The translations under genes and the position numbers were made by a program. Positions 60,122-64,000 of a DNA stretch of 64,000 nt are shown here, piece after piece. Position 1 is the stretch's first letter, and each line of letters begins with the position of its first letter. This stretch comes from Achromobacter sp. MFA1 R4 (GTDB lineage: Bacteria > Pseudomonadota > Gammaproteobacteria > Burkholderiales > Burkholderiaceae_B): NCBI RefSeq assembly GCF_900156745.1, contig NZ_LT707065.1:4712001-4776000 (forward strand), read 5' to 3'. The notes beneath the pieces were generated by a model. That model saw only the letters and a list, made by a program, of their open reading frames with translations, had not been told where the DNA came from and made no database searches.

Positions 60122-62017
60122 CTATTGCCCGGTGCCCTCGAACAGCGGCGCCAGCGGCATGAGAGGACCGTATTGCTTGAACTTGCGCCAGTTCTCCGCC
60201 GCCTGCCGCAGTTCCTCGTTCTTCTGCGCTTCCTCCAGAATCTCCGAGACGCGAGGCGCCAGGGCGACCGCCATATCGATAATGTCGTTTGCCGTGTAGC
60301 CGCGCTCCCAGCGCGCGCGCAACGTCATGTCGTCGCCCTTGGCCCGCATCGCGCGCGTCGCCTCCTTGATCATGGCCTTGCGCTGATCGGCGGAAAGACG
60401 CTCCGCGAACGAAATGCCGGCCACGAGGCCCTGGATAAAGCCCTTCTCGCGATACCCCGTCGTGGCGGCCACCTGGCTGGCGACGCTGCGGCTGATGACC
60501 TTGGGCGCCAGATTGTCGCGAATCCAGCCGCGGCTCAGCCGCAGCAGCCCCGCGCACAGCCCCTGGCCAAACCCCGAACGCATGCCGTCCGCGCGCGCGG
60601 CCTCCTGCGCCTCGGCATAGGTCATGGCGAACTGAACCATCAACATGATCGCGTCCTGCGGCCCGGGCATCAGGAAGTTCGCCACCCAGCCCGCGGCGCT
60701 GCCGATCTTGCCCAGCGCCGAGGCGGTGCGGCCCGAGACCTTCAGGACCGATGTCGCTTCCTGGGCTACCACGGTGCTGGCGGCGGTGGCGGGCACGGTC
60801 GCCGGCGCCTTCCCGTAGCGCTGCTCGAATTCCGCCATGCGCGGAGGGCCGGCGCCCACCTTCGGCGGCTCGCCAGGGACGCGCGGCTTGGTGGCCGGCT
60901 GTTCGACAGGTAGCTGGGGCAGGGACGTCTTCGGGCGCGGGCGCCCGGCGGTCTCGGGATGCTGGACAAACTTTTCGTCGGGAAGTCCGGCCTGCACGGC
61001 CGGTTGCCGCATGCTGGACAGGGATCGGTAATGCCCGGAGCCGTCGTTCCAGGACTTGACCTTGCCCCCCTCGAACTCGACCTGTCCTGCCCAGTTGACG
61101 CGTTCGCCGCGGGCCGCCTCGGTGTGGCCGATCGCGCCCATCCTGTTCTTGGCCTTGACAGCGAATATCTCGCCGTCCTTCACGACAAAGTCATAGTTGC
61201 CGCGCGCCGTCCTGCCATACCGGCCGCCGACCTCTTTCCATGTGCCATTGACGTTCTTGAGCCGGATCACATCGCGCGAAGAACCGAACGCGGGCGCGTC
61301 CCTGGGCAGATTGCCGTAGGTTGGGCCGCGCGGCTCGCGCTGCAGCAGCATCGCGCCGCCGGCCGGCAAGGAGGACTGCTGGATGACGTGCACCAGTTCG
61401 TGCGCAAGCAGTGCCAGGCCCGAAGGCGTGCCGGGCGCATATTCGTGGTCACCCAGGACGATGTGATGGCCGATGGTGAATGCGCGGGCTTGCACGGCGT
61501 CCGCCGACGCGATGGCCCGCTTGTCCGAATGCACGCGCACGCCGCTGAAATCCGTGCCGAATCGCGGTTCCATGAACGACCGCGTGTAGGTGTCAAGGGG
61601 TTGTCCGGGCGACGCCAGGACCTCGCCCAGAAGGGGCGATCCGCTTGCCCATGCCGCGCCGGCCACGTCAACCTGCCGAAGGGAGCGCATCGCACGACCC
61701 GGCGCCGGTTCGCCGCGCGGCATGTCCGGCCGCGGATCGGGCGCTTGCATAACCTGCATGGAGAGCCGGTGCGCTTGCTTCTCGGACGGGTCGCCCGCTT
61801 GGCTGATCGAGAGGGGCTCGCTCGGCGGATGCACGGATATCCGCTCCAGCGCGTGCATAGGAGGCGCGGCCGTGGACGGCGCGGTGATCGCTTTGCGATC
61901 CTCCGAGGCCGCGCCATCAGGCGTACTCCATGCCACCCGGCTTGACGCGCTGCCTCGTCCGCCGCGCACGGCCGGTGCGCGGGTGGACGCCTTCGACTGC
62001 TGTACGAAAGTGCGCAT
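60122..62017 (-). CDS. DUF4157 (eCIS core) protein, putative secreted toxin or protease
   Basis: 631 residues. Residues about 128-216 are the eCIS-core/DUF4157 domain: FGTDFSGVRVHSDKRAIASA, FTIGHHIVLGDHEYAPGT and the zinc-protease HELVH motif at 206-210, then VIQQ. This domain marks cargo of extracellular contractile injection systems and stand-alone toxins. Residues 230-350 form a second domain with YDFVVKDGEIFAV and SGHYRSL, then a Pro-rich linker (350-400) and a C-terminal helical domain with a Gly/Ala-rich hydrophobic stretch near 450-480. No injection-system genes are near. ATG 62017 follows CGGAGCGAAGCC; a 75-codon longer frame upstream lacks family similarity. Confidence 0.87.
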   Translation of the reverse strand: MRTFVQQSKASTRAPAVRGGRGSASSRVAWSTPDGAASEDRKAITAPSTAAPPMHALERISVHPPSEPLSISQAGDPSEKQAHRLSMQVMQAPDPRPDMPRGEPAPGRAMRSLRQVDVAGAAWASGSPLLGEVLASPGQPLDTYTRSFMEPRFGTDFSGVRVHSDKRAIASADAVQARAFTIGHHIVLGDHEYAPGTPSGLALLAHELVHVIQQSSLPAGGAMLLQREPRGPTYGNLPRDAPAFGSSRDVIRLKNVNGTWKEVGGRYGRTARGNYDFVVKDGEIFAVKAKNRMGAIGHTEAARGERVNWAGQVEFEGGKVKSWNDGSGHYRSLSSMRQPAVQAGLPDEKFVQHPETAGRPRPKTSLPQLPVEQPATKPRVPGEPPKVGAGPPRMAEFEQRYGKAPATVPATAASTVVAQEATSVLKVSGRTASALGKIGSAAGWVANFLMPGPQDAIMLMVQFAMTYAEAQEAARADGMRSGFGQGLCAGLLRLSRGWIRDNLAPKVISRSVASQVAATTGYREKGFIQGLVAGISFAERLSADQRKAMIKEATRAMRAKGDDMTLRARWERGYTANDIIDMAVALAPRVSEILEEAQKNEELRQAAENWRKFKQYGPLMPLAPLFEGTGQ

Positions 62018-62256
62018 GGCTTCGCTCCGTTCGTTCACACGTCTGATGCCGGGATATTGTCCATCTTTATGGGTGACCCGCCTATCGGGGCGGGTGAATT
62101 CCAACGCCCACCATTCACCCCGGCAAGGCGTCCACGGGCCGGCAGGCTGACGGCCCAAGTCGACGGCGACACCGGAATCAGACCGCAAGAACCGGATGGC
62201 TGGGCGGGCAGCCCCCGCAGAGAATGGCGGCTCACTACGCACACCGGAGAGCCAAC

Positions 62257-63006
62257 ATGGGCCTGCTGCAGGGAAAAATTGCCATCATCACGGGGGCGTC
62301 GTCGGGAATCGGCCGCGCCGCCGCGCTGTTGTTCAGCGCCGAAGGGGCCGCCGTCGTCCTGAATGCCAGGGGCGAATCCGCTTTGGATGACGTGGCCGCC
62401 AGCATTCGCGGCCGGGGTGGAAAGGTACGCACCGTTGCGGGCGACGCCAGCCAGCCCGCCACGCACGAGCGCCTGATTGCAGAAGCGGTGGGGGCGTTCG
62501 GCGGCCTGGATATCGCATTCAACAACGCCGGGGCGACGGGACCCATCGCACCGCTGGCGGACCTCAGCTTCGCCGATTGGCAGGAGACGATCGCCGTGAA
62601 CTTGCATGCGGCATTCCTTGGCAGCGCGCACCAGATTCCCGCCATGCTGGCCCGCGGGGGCGGCGCGATCCTCTTTACCTCCAGTTTTGTCGGCACGAGC
62701 GTGGGGCTTCCCGGGATGGCGGCCTATGGCGCCGCCAAGGCAGGATTGATGGGGCTGGTCAAGGGAATCACGGCGGATTATGGCCATCGGGGCATCCGCG
62801 CCAACGCGCTCATGCCGGGCGGCGTGGACACAGCCATGGCGGGCGATAGCGCACAGAAGGAATGGGCGGCAGGCCTGCATGCGATGAAGCGGATCGCGCG
62901 ACCGGACGAGATCGCCAGCGCCGCCTTGTTTCTGGCAAGCCCGATGGCAAGCTTCGTCAGCGGGTCTGCCCTGTTTGCCGACGGGGGGAATTCCGCGGTG
63001 AAGTGA
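62257..63006 (+). CDS. SDR-family oxidoreductase
   Basis: 249 residues of the classical SDR family. NAD(P) site TGASSGIGRAAA near 11-22, NNAGATGP near 88, SSFVGTSVG with the catalytic Ser, and YGAAKAGL with Tyr and Lys near 152-156; the C-terminal ASFVSGSALFADGG closes the fold. It reduces or oxidises an unknown alcohol or ketone, similar to 3-oxoacyl-ACP reductase-like enzymes of uncertain role. GGAGAGCCAAC precedes ATG 62257. It is divergent from the DUF4157 gene. Confidence 0.92.
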   Translation: MGLLQGKIAIITGASSGIGRAAALLFSAEGAAVVLNARGESALDDVAASIRGRGGKVRTVAGDASQPATHERLIAEAVGAFGGLDIAFNNAGATGPIAPLADLSFADWQETIAVNLHAAFLGSAHQIPAMLARGGGAILFTSSFVGTSVGLPGMAAYGAAKAGLMGLVKGITADYGHRGIRANALMPGGVDTAMAGDSAQKEWAAGLHAMKRIARPDEIASAALFLASPMASFVSGSALFADGGNSAVK

Positions 63007-63109
63007 CGGCCGGCCGTTTCTGCAATACTGCGGACTTCGCCGCCAGGCGGCGCGTCCGTCATCGCGTGACGCCGCGTCGCCGGATTATCGGCCTTCGGAT
63101 AGACCGGTC

Positions 63110-63718
63110 ATGTCTGAACACCACCAATTCATCTTTCCCCGCGACTTCCATTTGCCGCCGCCGGACTGGCCGGCCCTGCAAGCCCGGCTATTGGAAGGCG
63201 GCTATGTGCTGGCCCCGCAAGGCGAAAACATCCCCTACAGCGCCATCCGGGGCGATAGCGCCGACGCGGACGACGCATCCTGGCACAGCCCGCAATACTG
63301 CCTTGGCCCCGCGGCCAGACCGTATCTGAGCGAGCAAGTCAGAGCGAACTATGACGCCGATCCCAGAAACTTTCCCCTGCAATTGCTGGCTTACGACGGC
63401 CCTCATCCCCGCGTCATGGTTGGCGAAAATCTCTGCGAGCCCCAAGTCCCGGGATCGGACGAACCCGCGCGTCCGATGGCGTCCGAGGCCTACGTGGACC
63501 TCATCGGCCAAGCCCACGAAAACCCGGCGGTGCAATGGCATTGCGAGCGGAGCGGGCAGTATTACCGGATCCTTGAGCTGGATTGGCACTACAGCCTGGC
63601 GATGGGGTTTCGGATGGTGCGCTGCGAGGGGCTGGATCGAGCGAGCGCGGAAGGCCTTGCGTCATTGATCGGCGAGCTGGCGGGGCAGGTTATGGGATGC
63701 AGCCATCGGCACTTGTGA
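63110..63718 (+). CDS. hypothetical protein
   Basis: 202 residues, not recognised. No signal peptide or membrane segment. Seen: an N-terminal FPRDFHLPPPDWPALQARL, WHSPQYCLGP in the middle and LDWHYSLAMGFRMV, then a short acidic-to-neutral C-terminus with several Cys and His. It may be a small soluble enzyme-like or adaptor protein. It follows the SDR gene by 103 bases and is likely independent. Codon use and GC-rich third positions match the chromosome. It is not obviously an immunity protein for the DUF4157 gene. Confidence 0.7.
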   Translation: MSEHHQFIFPRDFHLPPPDWPALQARLLEGGYVLAPQGENIPYSAIRGDSADADDASWHSPQYCLGPAARPYLSEQVRANYDADPRNFPLQLLAYDGPHPRVMVGENLCEPQVPGSDEPARPMASEAYVDLIGQAHENPAVQWHCERSGQYYRILELDWHYSLAMGFRMVRCEGLDRASAEGLASLIGELAGQVMGCSHRHL

Positions 63719-63848
63719 CGGCGTGCATCGGCGCGAGCGCCGCCGCCCTACAGCCAGAGACAATTTGACACGCCGCGTGGGGCGCAACCTGTCATCTTGG
63801 ATCATCCTGGAAAAAATCCCGACACGAGACCGATCACGAAGGAGCGAT

Positions 63849-64000
63849 ATGTCGATTCAAATGTTAGGCCGATGCGGTGTCATGCTGTTCCTTGCTGCGC
63901 TGAGTGCAGGTTGCTCGACGGTAGCCGGCGAATGCGGATGGCTTCGCAGCAGTTGCATGTATGAAGGGCAGTACGAATCGGGCGAGGAAGACTACGCCGA
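63849..64000 (+). CDS. lipoprotein, start only (3' end outside window)
   Basis: Fifty codons are visible. The N-terminus is a type II signal peptide: RCGVMLFLAALSAGC, with lipobox LSAGC and the Cys at residue 22. It would be anchored in the envelope by a lipidated Cys. Further Cys residues (29 and 36) and an acidic EEDYA stretch follow. GAAGGAGCGAT sits before the ATG. The rest of the gene and its function are unseen. Confidence 0.8.
   Translation, partial: MSIQMLGRCGVMLFLAALSAGCSTVAGECGWLRSSCMYEGQYESGEEDYA

Noticed and set aside
62018..62242. 75-codon extension of the DUF4157 gene
   Set aside because: No similarity; it would overlap the divergent SDR promoter region, and ATG 62017 has a ribosome-binding site.

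Overview
The window is GC-rich chromosomal DNA from a betaproteobacterium, most likely an Alcaligenaceae member close to Achromobacter or Bordetella. The grounds are the two stand-alone Bug-type receptors, two TRAP transport operons, several LysR-regulated catabolic clusters, and house-keeping proteins of betaproteobacterial type (single-chain PurL, GreB, DUF1415). Genus is an inference; no rRNA or marker phylogeny is present. No tRNA, rRNA, CRISPR array, transposase or integrase gene was seen.

Layout. 1-1061: 3' part of a GMC oxidoreductase. 1197-10439 (all minus strand): an orphan type VI secretion effector island. VgrG with a long C-terminal extension comes first, then a 1623-residue Rhs protein ending in a nuclease-like tip, then an AT-rich tail with Imm50, a 52-codon orphan reading frame, Imm53 and an unknown gene. 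10830-14756: cfa, an alpha/beta hydrolase, a PHP phosphoesterase and greB. 14886-17841: a dctQ-dctM-dctP TRAP operon. 18192-22241: purL.

22353-28291: a LysR gene divergent from a five-gene catabolic operon: binding protein, two-subunit thiamine-diphosphate decarboxylase, aldehyde dehydrogenase, and a beta-hydroxyacid dehydrogenase. The last carries the PVGR signature and residue numbering of sulfolactaldehyde reductase (YihU). This is the best candidate here for an undescribed pathway, perhaps C3-organosulfonate metabolism. 28478-30109: a chemoreceptor. 30227-33265: Bug receptor plus esterase, divergent from LysR. 33379-35402: M20 peptidase and DUF1415. 35762-39304: a TakP-like 2-oxoacid TRAP operon. 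39535-41854: Bug receptor plus BAAT-type acyltransferase/thioesterase. 41879-43545: YceI, MarR and cupin. 43561-44862: a MurA-family enzyme.

45216-51056: an acid-utilisation operon (MFS carrier, acyl-CoA synthetase, SDR dehydrogenase, enoyl-CoA hydratase) facing a TetR regulator that has an integrase Arm-like N-terminal domain. 51144-59643: GNAT, GlxA-type AraC, small membrane and exported proteins, a nucleoside deaminase, DUF899, LysR and an MDR reductase. 59657-64000: a TfoX-like protein, a DUF4157 (eCIS-core) putative toxin with no injection-system genes around it, an SDR, an unknown protein, and the start of a lipoprotein gene cut by the window end.

The recurrent theme is uptake and CoA- or NAD-dependent breakdown of small organic acids under local LysR, TetR or MarR control. 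Two interbacterial-conflict loci (VgrG/Rhs and DUF4157) are inserted among these.
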